Positions 24,324-33,121 of a DNA stretch of 64,000 nucleotides are shown here, one piece after another. Below the pieces are notes generated by a model. That model did no database searches and had not been told where the DNA came from. It worked only from the letters and a program-made list of their open reading frames with translations. Source of the DNA: Hymenobacter mucosus (GTDB taxonomy: Bacteria > Bacteroidota > Bacteroidia > Cytophagales > Hymenobacteraceae); contig NZ_FZNS01000005.1 in the NCBI RefSeq assembly GCF_900188255.1, positions 405,436-469,435 on the forward strand. Reading direction: 5' to 3'. Within the stretch, counting starts at the first letter, position 1; every line of letters starts with the position of its first letter. The translations under genes and the position numbers were made by a program.

Positions 24324-26987
24324 ATGCGCCTACGTTCCATTGTTGCGGGGGCTTTGCTGGCCCTGCCGCTGTTGCCGGCTGCTGCCCAAGCGCCCAAAAC
24401 GTATTCTTCCTCCGAAATGCTATTAGGGCTCAAAAAGCTCAATGTGTTGGGCTCGGTGCTCTACATGGCAGCTCACCCCGACGACGAAAATACGCGCCTC
24501 ATTGCTTACATGGCCAACGGCCGCCTGCTAGAAACGGGTTACCTCAGCTGCACCCGCGGCGACGGGGGCCAGAACCTCATCGGTCCGGAGCTGCGCGAGC
24601 AGCTCGGCGTTATCCGGACCCAGGAGCTGCTGGCTGCCCGCCGTATTGATGGAGGTCGGCAGTTTTTTACTCGCGCCAATGATTTTGGCTTCTCTAAAAC
24701 GTCCGACGAAACCTTTACCATCTGGGACAAAGAGCAGGTATTGGCCGATATGGTGTGGGTGATCCGGCAGCGGCGGCCCGACGTGCTCATCACCCGCTTT
24801 CCACCCGACCCCCGCGCCGGTCACGGCCACCACCAGGCCAGCGCCATTCTGGCCGCCGAAGCCTTTGATGCTGCCGGTGACCCCAAGCGCTTTCCCGAGC
24901 AGTTGAAGTATGTGCAGCCCTGGCAGCCTAAGCGCCTGCTCTGGAATACTGGGAGCTTCTTCGTGAAGCCGGGCGAAAACATGGATGGCTACCTGAAAGT
25001 AGATGCCGGCGGCTACAACCCACTACTGGGGCAGAGCTACGGCGAAATGGCCGCCCGCAGCCGCTCCCAGCACAAAAGCCAGGGCTTCGGCTCCGCTGCT
25101 ACCCGTGGTGAGGCGCTAGAGTATCTGCAATACGTGAAAGGAGACAAGCCTAAGTCCGACCCCTTCGAGGGCGTTGATATGACTTGGAACCGGGTGCCCG
25201 GCGGGGCGGCCGTGGGCAAGCTCGTAGACGAGGTGATTCGGAAGTACGACCCGGCAAATCCTTCGGCAAGTGTAGCAGGGCTGCTAAAGGTAAGAGCAGG
25301 AATTGTGAAGCTTGACCAACAAGCCAAGGTGTTGGGAGGGTCAGTAAGCTCTAAAAAACCAGACTATCACTGGCTCAAAAGCAAGCAGGAACAGATAGAA
25401 GAACTGATTCGGGCTAGTTTAGGCCTCTACCTTGAAGCTACTATCTCGGAGCCCACGGTTGCTCCCGGTCAGGCAGTAGCCGTACGCCTCGATGTGCTCA
25501 GCCGCTCAGTCGTACCTATAACTGTGCGTGGCGCAGGCGCCCTAGGCTTCGGCCGCGACACTACGGTGAATGCTACGCTGAGCGCTGAGAAGGTGCTCTC
25601 CCTGCGGTTGCCCATCCGATTTGCGTCCCAGCTTTCAACTTCACAACCCTATTGGCTTCGCGAAGCAGGTACGGTAGGAATGTACCGTGTGCCAACTGAA
25701 TTGCTGCTTGCGGCGGGAGGAGAGCGGAAAGCAACACAACTACCTGGTGTGGCTGCAGCGCCTTCTGAGCATGTACCAACTGGGGGAGGAGGTGCAACAA
25801 CACAGGAGAGCAACGCTATGCTGCTGGTCAATCAGCAGAACCTCATTGGGTTGCCTGAGAACCCAGCGGCTGCCTACATAGGACTACAGATAAATGTATT
25901 GGGAAGTCCGTTGTTCTATAGTGTGCCGGTCCAATACAAAAGCACCGACCCGGTAGAAGGGGAGAAATACCGCCCACTGGCCGTGGTGCCACCTGTGGCA
26001 GTAAATATTGGCGGGCGCGCCTACGTCTTCGCCGACAACCAACCCAAAATCGTTCCGGTAACACTGCGGGCTGGTAAGGCCGGGGTGAAAGGAGCAGTGA
26101 CCCTTACGTTGCCCAACGGCTGGAAGTCGGAGCCGGCGAGCTTCAACTTCGACCTCGCCAGTAAAGACGCCGAGCAAACTGTGCAGTTCCGGGTGCAGCC
26201 CGGCGCGGGCGCCGCGGAGGGCAAAACGGAGTTGCGCGCCGTAGCCACTGTGGATGGACAGCAATACTCGCGCGGCTACCAGGCCATCGAGTACAACCAT
26301 ATCCCAACTCAGGTGCTTTTTCCCGAAGCTATAGCTCCGCTGGTGAAGCTAGACCTTAAGCGCAAGGGCCAGGAAATTGGCTACCTCATGGGGGCCGGCG
26401 ACGAGGTGCCCGACGCCTTGCGCCAGATTGGTTACAACGTGACCTTACTGAAGCCCGAAGACATCACCGACCAGAACCTGCGTCGCTTTGATGCTGTGGT
26501 GCTGGGCATACGCGCCTACAACACCCTCGACCGACTCAAAACTCTGCAGCCAACGCTGTTGAAGTATGTAGAGAACGGTGGCAATATGGTGGTACAGTAC
26601 GTGGTGAACCGCGGCACCGTCATCCCCCAAATTGGCCCTTACCCACTTACCCTGTCTTCCGACCGCGTGACGGTAGAAAATGCAGCCGTCACGTTCTTGA
26701 AGCCCCAGCAGCCCCTGCTGAATACGCCTAACAAGATAACTGCCAAGGATTTTGAGGGTTGGGTGCAGGAACAGGGCCTGTACTACCCGTCGCAATGGGA
26801 CCCGAAGTACCAGACAGTGCTTAGCTCCCACGACCCCAACGAATCGGCTAAGGAAAGTGCCATCCTGGTGGCCGACTACGGCAAGGGCCACTACATTTAT
26901 ACCGGTCTTAGCTTGTTTCGGGAACTGCCTGCTGGCGTGCCCGGTGCCTACCGCCTGCTTACCAACATGGTATCGTTGGGTAAGTAA
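24324..26987 (+). CDS. Secreted PIG-L family deacetylase with C-terminal extra domains
   Basis: 887 residues, much longer than a plain PIG-L (about 220-300). Signal peptide MRLRSIVAGALLALPLLPAAAQA. PIG-L/LmbE core at about 40-300 with the zinc motif AHPDDENTR (about 48-56) and the second ligand motif in GHGHHQAS (about 167-174). Then a disordered region, a beta-sandwich of NPCBM-associated type (about 575-640: VPVTLRAGKAG, LTLPNGWKSEP) and a C-terminal alpha/beta domain (about 690-887: LRQIGYNVTLLKPEDI, FDAVVLGIRAYNTLD, YVENGGNMVVQYV) like ThuA/glutamine amidotransferase-like domains seen in Bacteroidota PIG-L proteins. Predicted to remove acetyl groups from N-acetyl-sugars outside the cytoplasm; substrate unknown. 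Confidence 0.9.
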   Translation: MRLRSIVAGALLALPLLPAAAQAPKTYSSSEMLLGLKKLNVLGSVLYMAAHPDDENTRLIAYMANGRLLETGYLSCTRGDGGQNLIGPELREQLGVIRTQELLAARRIDGGRQFFTRANDFGFSKTSDETFTIWDKEQVLADMVWVIRQRRPDVLITRFPPDPRAGHGHHQASAILAAEAFDAAGDPKRFPEQLKYVQPWQPKRLLWNTGSFFVKPGENMDGYLKVDAGGYNPLLGQSYGEMAARSRSQHKSQGFGSAATRGEALEYLQYVKGDKPKSDPFEGVDMTWNRVPGGAAVGKLVDEVIRKYDPANPSASVAGLLKVRAGIVKLDQQAKVLGGSVSSKKPDYHWLKSKQEQIEELIRASLGLYLEATISEPTVAPGQAVAVRLDVLSRSVVPITVRGAGALGFGRDTTVNATLSAEKVLSLRLPIRFASQLSTSQPYWLREAGTVGMYRVPTELLLAAGGERKATQLPGVAAAPSEHVPTGGGGATTQESNAMLLVNQQNLIGLPENPAAAYIGLQINVLGSPLFYSVPVQYKSTDPVEGEKYRPLAVVPPVAVNIGGRAYVFADNQPKIVPVTLRAGKAGVKGAVTLTLPNGWKSEPASFNFDLASKDAEQTVQFRVQPGAGAAEGKTELRAVATVDGQQYSRGYQAIEYNHIPTQVLFPEAIAPLVKLDLKRKGQEIGYLMGAGDEVPDALRQIGYNVTLLKPEDITDQNLRRFDAVVLGIRAYNTLDRLKTLQPTLLKYVENGGNMVVQYVVNRGTVIPQIGPYPLTLSSDRVTVENAAVTFLKPQQPLLNTPNKITAKDFEGWVQEQGLYYPSQWDPKYQTVLSSHDPNESAKESAILVADYGKGHYIYTGLSLFRELPAGVPGAYRLLTNMVSLGK

Positions 26988-27014
26988 GCCAGCGGCCGAT
27001 AGTTAAGCCATAGT

Positions 27015-27056
27015 CACTACGTGCGGCAGGGCTGCCTTTTGCTGCCGCACGTAGTG
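27015..27056 (+). terminator. Hairpin between PIG-L and symporter genes
   Basis: A perfect 15-bp stem (27015-27029 with 27042-27056) and a 12-base loop, 28 bp after the PIG-L stop. No T tract; it may attenuate read-through or process the transcript. Confidence 0.5.
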
Positions 27057-27127
27057 GTGTATCATCGAGTAGCCTCATGCCTTTGTTGCAGGAATGAGGT
27101 GTTGTTTGTTGCTCTACGTACTGCCTC

Positions 27128-27259
27128 ATGCCCACCCACCCTGAAACCGATGATCAACCGCCGCTGCTTCCCTCGTGGCGGGCGTGGTACTGGCTGGTGC
27201 TAGGCGCCTTGACGGCTGAAATTGGCTTTTTTGTGTACCTGACGCGGCTATTCGCATGA
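27128..27259 (+). CDS. 43-residue membrane peptide coupled to sodium:solute symporter
   Basis: ATG at 27128 opens a frame of 43 codons ending in a TGA that overlaps the ATG of the next gene (ATGA at 27256-27259). The peptide starts with a polar stretch (MPTHPETDDQPPLLPSWRAW) and ends in one membrane helix (YWLVLGALTAEIGFFVYLTR). No other start is in frame. The stop-start overlap is a classical sign of translational coupling. A small helix in front of an SSS transporter recalls the small subunits known for some sodium:solute symporters (inference; similarity not tested). It is not in long-ORF lists because of its size. Confidence 0.65.
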   Translation: MPTHPETDDQPPLLPSWRAWYWLVLGALTAEIGFFVYLTRLFA

Positions 27260-28944
27260 GCACACTCGATTGGCTGGTGCTGGGTAGCACGTTGGCACTC
27301 ATCATTGGCTACGGTACTTGGCGTACTCGTCGCGAAGGGCAGTCGTTGGACGGGTACCTGCTGGGGCAGCGGCAAGCGTGGTGGGGCATTGGGCTCAGCA
27401 TCATGGCTACCCAGGCCTCGGCCGTTACGTTTCTTAGCGTGCCCGGCCAAGCCTACGCCGATGGCATGCGCTTTATACAGTTCTACTTTGGGTTGCCGGT
27501 AGCCATGGTGCTCATTGCGGTGGTAGCCGTGCCCATTTACCACCGCCTGAAAGTATATACTGCGTACGAGTACCTGGAAGGCCGATTCGACCGGCGCACG
27601 CGCACGTTCACGGCCCTCCTGTTTCTGGTGCAGCGGGGCCTCAGCAATGGTCTTTCGCTCTACGCACCCGCCTTGGTGCTATCGGCTATTCTGGGCTGGA
27701 ATATTACCCTGACGGTGTGGCTAATGGGCGGGCTGATGATTGCCTACACCGTATCGGGTGGCACGCGGGCCGTCACGGTAACCCAACACGGCCAGATGGC
27801 CGTCATTTTTGCGGGCATGTTGGCTGCTGGCTACTTGCTGGTGCACTACCTCCCAGCCGGCGTAGGCTTCACGGAAGCTATGCAGCTAGCCGGTCATCAG
27901 GGCAAGCTCAACTTGGTTGATTTTCATTTCGACCCCAAAGACCGCTACAACTTCTGGTCGGGGATGACGGGCGGCTTGTTTTTGGCCTTATCGTACTTCG
28001 GCACCGACCAAAGCCAAGTGCAGCGCTACCTAGCGGGGCGCAGCATCACGGAAAGCCGCTTGGGCTTGCTGATGAACGGATTACTCAAGATTCCTATGCA
28101 GTTTGGTATTCTGCTAATTGGGGTGCTGCTGTTCGTATTTTATCAGTTCAATGCCCCACCTGTTTCCTTCGACCAAGCCCTTTTGAATCAGGTGCGTAGT
28201 AGCCGGGTAGGGGCGACTATTCTGCAGGATGCCCAGGAAAACCACGATGCCTTATTTGCCGCCAAGCGTGCCGCTACCTTGGATATGGTAACCGCTCTGC
28301 GTTCGAGTGACCCTGGCTTGGTTGCCGCAGCTCAAACGCATACCCAAGCTGTAGATGCTGCCTTGGCTGGGCAGCGAGCGGCCGTTTGGGAAGCTCTTAA
28401 ACGCGTTACTGCCACCAAGGAAGGCCCAGCTACCGACTACATCTTTCTCACCTTCGTGCTCAAGTACCTGCCGCGGGGCGTGGTAGGCTTGCTCATTGCC
28501 GTAGTACTATCCGCCGCTATGGGCTCGGCGGCGGCTGGGCTTAACTCTCTGGCTTCTACGTCGGTCATTGATATGTACCAGCCCACCCGCCCCGGCCGCT
28601 CCGATGCGGAGTACGTGCGCGTCTCGCGGTGGGCCGCCGTGGGGTGGGGCGTGCTGGGTATTGGCTTTGCTACCTTTGCCGCCCGCCTCGAAAACCTCAT
28701 TCAGGCCGTCAATATTCTGGGTTCTCTCTTCTACGGACCTATTCTGGGTATTTTTGTGGTGGCGTTCTTCCTGAAAAACGTGGGTGGCCGCGCCGTGTTT
28801 TGGTCCGCGGTAGTGGCGCAGGCCCTAGTGCTACTCCTGTTTTGGCGCACCGATATTGCTTACCTCTGGTACAACATCATTGGGTGTGTGCTGGTGGTAG
28901 TAGGCAGCGTGCTAGGAAAAGCTGACCAGCCAGCCGCAGCCTAA
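27256..28944 (+). CDS. Sodium:solute symporter (SSS family)
   Basis: 562 residues with 12-13 predicted membrane helices, starting DWLVLGSTLALIIGYGTWRT. SSS core signs: YLLGQRQAWWGIGLSIMATQASAVTFLSVPG (in parts: GIGLSIMATQASAVTF) and FGTDQSQVQRYLAGRS. An extra helical, Ala/Gln/Asp-rich insertion of about 95 residues lies near residues 297-393 (SSRVGATILQDAQEN...); the second symporter in this window has only about 26 residues there. The gene overlaps the stop of a 43-residue membrane peptide. Solute could be a sugar, amino acid or organic acid; not told by sequence. Confidence 0.9.
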   Translation: MSTLDWLVLGSTLALIIGYGTWRTRREGQSLDGYLLGQRQAWWGIGLSIMATQASAVTFLSVPGQAYADGMRFIQFYFGLPVAMVLIAVVAVPIYHRLKVYTAYEYLEGRFDRRTRTFTALLFLVQRGLSNGLSLYAPALVLSAILGWNITLTVWLMGGLMIAYTVSGGTRAVTVTQHGQMAVIFAGMLAAGYLLVHYLPAGVGFTEAMQLAGHQGKLNLVDFHFDPKDRYNFWSGMTGGLFLALSYFGTDQSQVQRYLAGRSITESRLGLLMNGLLKIPMQFGILLIGVLLFVFYQFNAPPVSFDQALLNQVRSSRVGATILQDAQENHDALFAAKRAATLDMVTALRSSDPGLVAAAQTHTQAVDAALAGQRAAVWEALKRVTATKEGPATDYIFLTFVLKYLPRGVVGLLIAVVLSAAMGSAAAGLNSLASTSVIDMYQPTRPGRSDAEYVRVSRWAAVGWGVLGIGFATFAARLENLIQAVNILGSLFYGPILGIFVVAFFLKNVGGRAVFWSAVVAQALVLLLFWRTDIAYLWYNIIGCVLVVVGSVLGKADQPAAA

Positions 28945-28976
28945 ACGTAGCGTGGCATCTACCGCCCGCCGCAATG

Positions 28977-29014
28977 CAAACGCGCCCGATTCCAACTGGA
29001 ATCGGGCGCGTTTG
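28977..29014. terminator. Bidirectional terminator, 18-bp perfect stem
   Basis: Perfect 18-bp GC-rich stem (28977-28994 with 28997-29014), loop of two bases, between convergent symporter and DUF2911 genes. Confidence 0.85.
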
Positions 29015-29034
29015 GTAGCTAGGAAGCCAGAAGG

Positions 29035-29946
29035 CTACTTCTTCTTGCTGGCGTTGTTAGCGCTTACGATCAGCATCTCGTTCATTTTCACGTAGTCGGT
29101 GTTTTTGGCTTCTGTTGCCAGCTTCTTTGACTGCTCGGCGGCGGTTACGGCACCCTTGTAATCCTTCATCTTCATGCGGATTTTGGCTTCCGTGTGGAGG
29201 TTCCAGAACTTAGGGTCAGTGGCGTTGGCCTTTTGCATCCAGGTCAGGGCTTGCTTCAGGTCCTTATCGTTATCGAAGTAGTACACGGCGGCGGCGGCCA
29301 AGTCACCATTGGAAGGGCTAGCACTCTTGGTCACCTTCTCATCAATCTGCGCCATCACCTTCGACTCCACGTCCGTCATAATGCGGAACTTGGCGCTGGT
29401 GGTTTCCCACTGCATATCCACAGTGGCAGTAGCGGGCGTGAGGTCGGTGAAGTTGATGGTGAAGGTTTCTACCTTGGTTGGCAACTTGCTGGGCTTCACA
29501 GTGAAGCTGGCCACGTTTTCGTCGTCTTTGAAGCTGGCTACGTCGGCACCGGCTTTGGTGCTTTTGTTGAGTACTACCGTCCAGGAGGCCTTGCCCGGAA
29601 TGGTATAGATGCCGTACTCGCCCGCGGGTACTTTCTTGCCTTCGATGGTTACATCATCCGAAAACTTAATGCTGGTAGTGGCATTGGCACCCGTGCGCCA
29701 GCGCTGCCCAAAAGGTACCACTGCGGCAGTAGTGCCCTCGCCGAAGCCTACGCGGCCCCGGAGGCTAGGACGTGAATACGTGATAGTAACATCCGTAAGG
29801 CCTACGCGCTGCTGTATGGTGCTCTTGGGAGAGGCCTGAGGAGTAGCAATTTGAGCGTGGGCACTGCTGGCGAAAAGCAAACCGCTCACGAGCAGCGTAG
29901 CGCCCAAAGAACGGAAAGAAGATGTCCGGGAAGTGGTGGTCATCAT
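29035..29946 (-). CDS. Secreted DUF2911 protein
   Basis: 303 residues from ATG 29946 (two adjacent Met; 29943 is an equal option). A signal peptide (SLGATLLVSGLLFASSAHAQ) is followed by the DUF2911 region: SPKSTIQQRVGLTDVTITYSRPSLRGRVGFG (in parts: QRVGLTDVTI, YSRPSLRGR), FGQRWRTGANATTSIKF and VPAGEYGIYTIPG. A helical, TPR-like tail follows (ALTWMQKANA, FWNLHTEAKIRMKMKDYKGAVTAAEQS in parts). The family is common in Bacteroidota; function unknown. An ATG at 30003 lies before the signal peptide and is not preferred. Confidence 0.9.
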   Translation of the reverse strand: MMTTTSRTSSFRSLGATLLVSGLLFASSAHAQIATPQASPKSTIQQRVGLTDVTITYSRPSLRGRVGFGEGTTAAVVPFGQRWRTGANATTSIKFSDDVTIEGKKVPAGEYGIYTIPGKASWTVVLNKSTKAGADVASFKDDENVASFTVKPSKLPTKVETFTINFTDLTPATATVDMQWETTSAKFRIMTDVESKVMAQIDEKVTKSASPSNGDLAAAAVYYFDNDKDLKQALTWMQKANATDPKFWNLHTEAKIRMKMKDYKGAVTAAEQSKKLATEAKNTDYVKMNEMLIVSANNASKKK

Positions 29947-30054
29947 GAGGCAAATACGATGGAAAAGGGTGAATTGCGGTAGTAAAAATAGGTAAATCCT
30001 CACACTAGAGTGGTAAGCAAGGGGCAGTGAGAAAAGCTGTGAGCCGCTTACCCA

Positions 30055-30603
30055 CTACACTCGGTGCTGCGCAATGTGGTGCTGGGTGAGGAGTTGCGCC
30101 ACCATAGCCGGGGTAGCCGGAGCCTGCAAGCAGCGCATGTTGAGGTAATAACAGGCCGTTTCGGTAGGATAGAGTAGGAGCCAGTCAGGCTGCACCCACA
30201 CTGCCCGCCGAATTAGGCCCCACTTACCCGAAAATTGGCCCAATGTGTTGCGGCCGCTAATTTCGGTATCCGTGAGGGTAAAATCGGTAGGCTGGTGGGC
30301 AGCCGTGTTCCTCGCGTACCCCCGGCGTAGCTGGTAGCGCACTAGCCCAAAGCGCAACAGCGCGTATAGTACCGCTACCGCCAGAAGAATAAGGGAAGAA
30401 GATGAAGGGAACTGGCCGTTCTGGTACACCTCCAGCCCCACTTTCAGGGCTAGCAACCCTACCGCCGCACCCAGAATCCAGTGATTTAGGCGGGTGCGGG
30501 GCCGGGCGCGCCAGAGCCGAAAGTTCAGGGCTACGTAGTCGGCCTCCGAGATGCTCACGGCTGCCAGGTGTAGAGGGGATAAGGAAGATGCGGAAGGTAC
30601 CAT
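30055..30603 (-). CDS. Membrane protein with YcxB-like C-terminal domain
   Basis: 182 residues. N-terminal part ISEADYVALNFRLWRARPRTRLNHWI, then two membrane helices (ILGAAVGLLALKVGLEVY; SLILLAVAVLYALLRFGLV) and a soluble C-terminal part (DFTLTDTEISGRNTLGQFSGKW, WLLLYPTETACYYLNMR) that fits the YcxB-like pattern of small strands. Function unknown. GTG or ATG at 30603 as start; the next gene upstream is far. Followed at the right by a 529-bp gap. Confidence 0.75.
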   Translation of the reverse strand: MVPSASSLSPLHLAAVSISEADYVALNFRLWRARPRTRLNHWILGAAVGLLALKVGLEVYQNGQFPSSSSLILLAVAVLYALLRFGLVRYQLRRGYARNTAAHQPTDFTLTDTEISGRNTLGQFSGKWGLIRRAVWVQPDWLLLYPTETACYYLNMRCLQAPATPAMVAQLLTQHHIAQHRV

Positions 30604-31132
30604 AGTCCCGCGAAAGTAGCTCAGGCTCCGGCAACTTCATGGAGACGCAACATGTTCAGCACGTCGGTGGGGGTACCCGGCTCAGATCAAGGTAGTAGCA
30701 GTGCTCTAAGGAAGTGTAGAACAGTAGCCAATTATCAATGCGCTGGATATGGTAAAGGCTGTTTCAAGGATAAAATTGCCAGCCCGGAGTCGAAAGTGGC
30801 TGGCCGGCGCGGATTCGGCCGGTCCGGTTAGTGAGGTTGCTGGCTTTGGTGAATTAATTGGTATTCGACAAAGAAGCGGGAGTAGCTAGAAGGTTAAGGC
30901 TGGATACGCGGGGATTATTTGAATTCAGTTAATAGAGAGAATCGATGGATTCCATGTTGTCCTAGTATACTGATCAACTGTTTTACTCGTGCACTAGATA
31001 GCCTTTCGTTCAAACGTAAAAAGCATTGAGGGCGAAAGGGCCCTAGGCCAGCAGCATGTATCCTGCCCGCCTCAATATTGGCGGCATCTAAGTACTTCTG
31101 TGTAATCCGGAAAACCAATCTGAATCTGTGCC
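30604..31132. other. Intergenic, no gene supported
   Basis: Between the YcxB-like gene start and the stop of the ABC exporter. A 67-codon minus-strand frame (30915-31118) is the only noteworthy open frame and is not preceded by a clear start context. No repeat or RNA gene seen. Confidence 0.5.
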
Positions 31133-32983
31133 TTATGTTAGCTCAAACTGTAGCTTTAGCAGGTTGGCGTAGAGGCCGTTTTCATCGTTGCTAAGTTGCT
31201 CGTGGGTGCCTTGCTCCGCAATGCGGCCACCCTCAATAACCAGAATTTTATCCACCTTCCGGATGGTGCTGAGGCGGTGGGCAATGATGATGCTGGTGCG
31301 GTTCTGCATAAGCTCGTCCATGGCCTGCTGCACCAGTTTCTCGCTCTCTGAGTCGAGGGCAGAGGTGGCTTCGTCGAGCAGCAGGATGGCCGGGTTTTTC
31401 AGGATGGCCCGCGCAATGGCAATGCGCTGGCGCTGCCCGCCCGAGAGTTTAATGCCCCGCTCGCCCACCATCGTGTCTAGCCCCTCAGGGAAGGATTGGA
31501 TAAATTGCCAGGCGTTGGCCCGGCGGGCAGCATCAACAATATCAGCCTCCGGAGCGTCGGGGCGGCCGTAGAGGATGTTCTCGCGGATGGTGCCGCCGAA
31601 CAACATAGTTTCCTGGGGCACAATGCCGATGTGCTGACGCAGCTCCGTCAGGTCTAGGGTATTAATGTCGCGGCCATCAACGCTGATGGTGCCGCCACTG
31701 AGCTCGTAGATGTGCATCAACAGCTGCACAATGGTACTTTTACCGGCCCCCGAGGGCCCCACCAGAGCTACCTTCTCGCCCGCTTCAATACGGAAGCTAA
31801 TATCCTTGAGCACCGTAAGGTCCGGCCGGGTGGGGTAGCGGAACTGCACATTCTCGTAGCGGATGTCGCCGTACACCTGTAGGGGAGTTGCACCAGCCGG
31901 CCGGGGCTGATGCACTGGTTCCGATTCCTCGTCCAGGATTTCGAGAATGCGCTCCGAAGCGCCGAGGCTGCTCTGAATCTTGCCGTACATCTCACCCAGG
32001 CCACCCACGGAAGCCCCAATAAACATGGTGTACAGAATAAACGACACTAGGTCGCCCATGTCCAGGTGGCGCGGGTCGGCTTTGGGTAGCTCCACATAGG
32101 TAGCGCCGCGCCACAACACCAGAAAAATGCCACCGAAGATGGCCACAATAATGAACGACACAAACGCGCCGCGGTAAATGCTCGATTTCAGAGCAAACTG
32201 CACGGTACGGTCTAGGCCGGCCGCGTAGCGGCTTACCTCGTGCTGCTCACTGGTGTAGGCTTTCACGGAGTTAATGCCTTGCATCGTTTCCTCCACTACC
32301 ACGTTGGTTTTGGCTAGCTCATCCTGGGTTTGTTTGGAGAACTTGCGAATGCTGCGCCCGAACAAAAAGGCCAGCAACACCAGGGGCGGAAACGTAGCCA
32401 GCATAAACAGCGAGAGGCGCCACGACTCCCACATGATAAAGGCCACGCCAGCCAACAGCGTCAGAATCTGGCGCATAAACTCAGCCAGGGTCAAGGTGAA
32501 CGTATCCTGAATGTTAGCTACGTCGGACGTCAGGCGGGAGGTGATTTCGCCCACCCGGCGCTGCTCAAAAAACGGAATCGGCAGCGTTACCAGCTTCTGG
32601 TAGAGCGTGCGCCGAATGTCGCGCACCGTAAATTCGCTGACCCGTGAAAAAAAGAAAATTCGCCCGAAGGAGAACAGGCCCTGTACTAGCACTACCCCAA
32701 ATAACAGCAGCGCCACGCCTGTAATGGTGCGAGGTAGGTAGGCCGGTAGCTTGGTAGTTTGGTGATTAGCGATGTTGACCAGATAGCCCAGCATCTTGGG
32801 CATTACCATGGTGGAAATGCTGCTAAGCAGCAATAGCAGCAGCCCCGCAATAAATGGGCCTTTGTACGGCAGTACAAAGCGGAAAATCCGCAGTCCACGT
32901 TGAAAAGTCTCTTTCGTAAGCTTGACCTTGGGGGCATCAGCCTCCGTTTGGCCACTGGTATTCATTCCGCTTCTGGCTGCCAT
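31133..32983 (-). CDS. ABC exporter, fused membrane and ATPase domains (MsbA-like)
   Basis: 616 residues from ATG 32983; an ATG at 33043 would add 20 residues and ATG 32965 is also possible. The N-terminal ABC_membrane domain (about 45-340) has six helices (for example VLPYKGPFIAGLLLLLLSSIST) and the NBD carries Walker A GPSGAGKST (about 410), Q-loop IVPQETMLF, signature LSGGQRQRIAIARA, Walker B ILLLDEATSALDSE and the switch His in IAHRLST. All catalytic elements are intact. Homodimeric lipid or drug exporter in the inner membrane. Its leader contains a 112-bp imperfect palindrome (32999-33110). Confidence 0.95.
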   Translation of the reverse strand: MAARSGMNTSGQTEADAPKVKLTKETFQRGLRIFRFVLPYKGPFIAGLLLLLLSSISTMVMPKMLGYLVNIANHQTTKLPAYLPRTITGVALLLFGVVLVQGLFSFGRIFFFSRVSEFTVRDIRRTLYQKLVTLPIPFFEQRRVGEITSRLTSDVANIQDTFTLTLAEFMRQILTLLAGVAFIMWESWRLSLFMLATFPPLVLLAFLFGRSIRKFSKQTQDELAKTNVVVEETMQGINSVKAYTSEQHEVSRYAAGLDRTVQFALKSSIYRGAFVSFIIVAIFGGIFLVLWRGATYVELPKADPRHLDMGDLVSFILYTMFIGASVGGLGEMYGKIQSSLGASERILEILDEESEPVHQPRPAGATPLQVYGDIRYENVQFRYPTRPDLTVLKDISFRIEAGEKVALVGPSGAGKSTIVQLLMHIYELSGGTISVDGRDINTLDLTELRQHIGIVPQETMLFGGTIRENILYGRPDAPEADIVDAARRANAWQFIQSFPEGLDTMVGERGIKLSGGQRQRIAIARAILKNPAILLLDEATSALDSESEKLVQQAMDELMQNRTSIIIAHRLSTIRKVDKILVIEGGRIAEQGTHEQLSNDENGLYANLLKLQFELT

Positions 32984-32998
32984 TTTTTTATAGAAGCG

Positions 32999-33110
32999 AG
33001 AAGTGAGCAGTAGAAAGCGGTAAGCAAGAGGTGAGAAGTACAACCAAGTGCTACATGAGCCTGATTCCTACTTCTCACCTCTTATGCTTAACTTCTAGAT
33101 ACTCACTTCT
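32999..33110. repeat. Imperfect palindrome, ~42-bp arms, upstream of the ABC exporter
   Basis: Outer arms AGAAGTGAG (32999-33007) and CTCACTTCT (33102-33110) frame inner arms AAGAGGTGAGAAGTA (33026-33040) and its complement (33069-33083), so about 42 bases on each side can pair with a few mismatches and a small bulge, leaving a 28-base loop. Lies between the TonB-like gene and the ABC exporter start at 32983. Confidence 0.8.
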
Positions 33111-33121
33111 CCATCAATTCA

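Noticed and set aside
30915..31118. 67-residue minus-strand frame in the 529-bp gap
   Set aside because: No start context, no family pattern, no neighbouring gene logic; kept only as a note in the gap entry.
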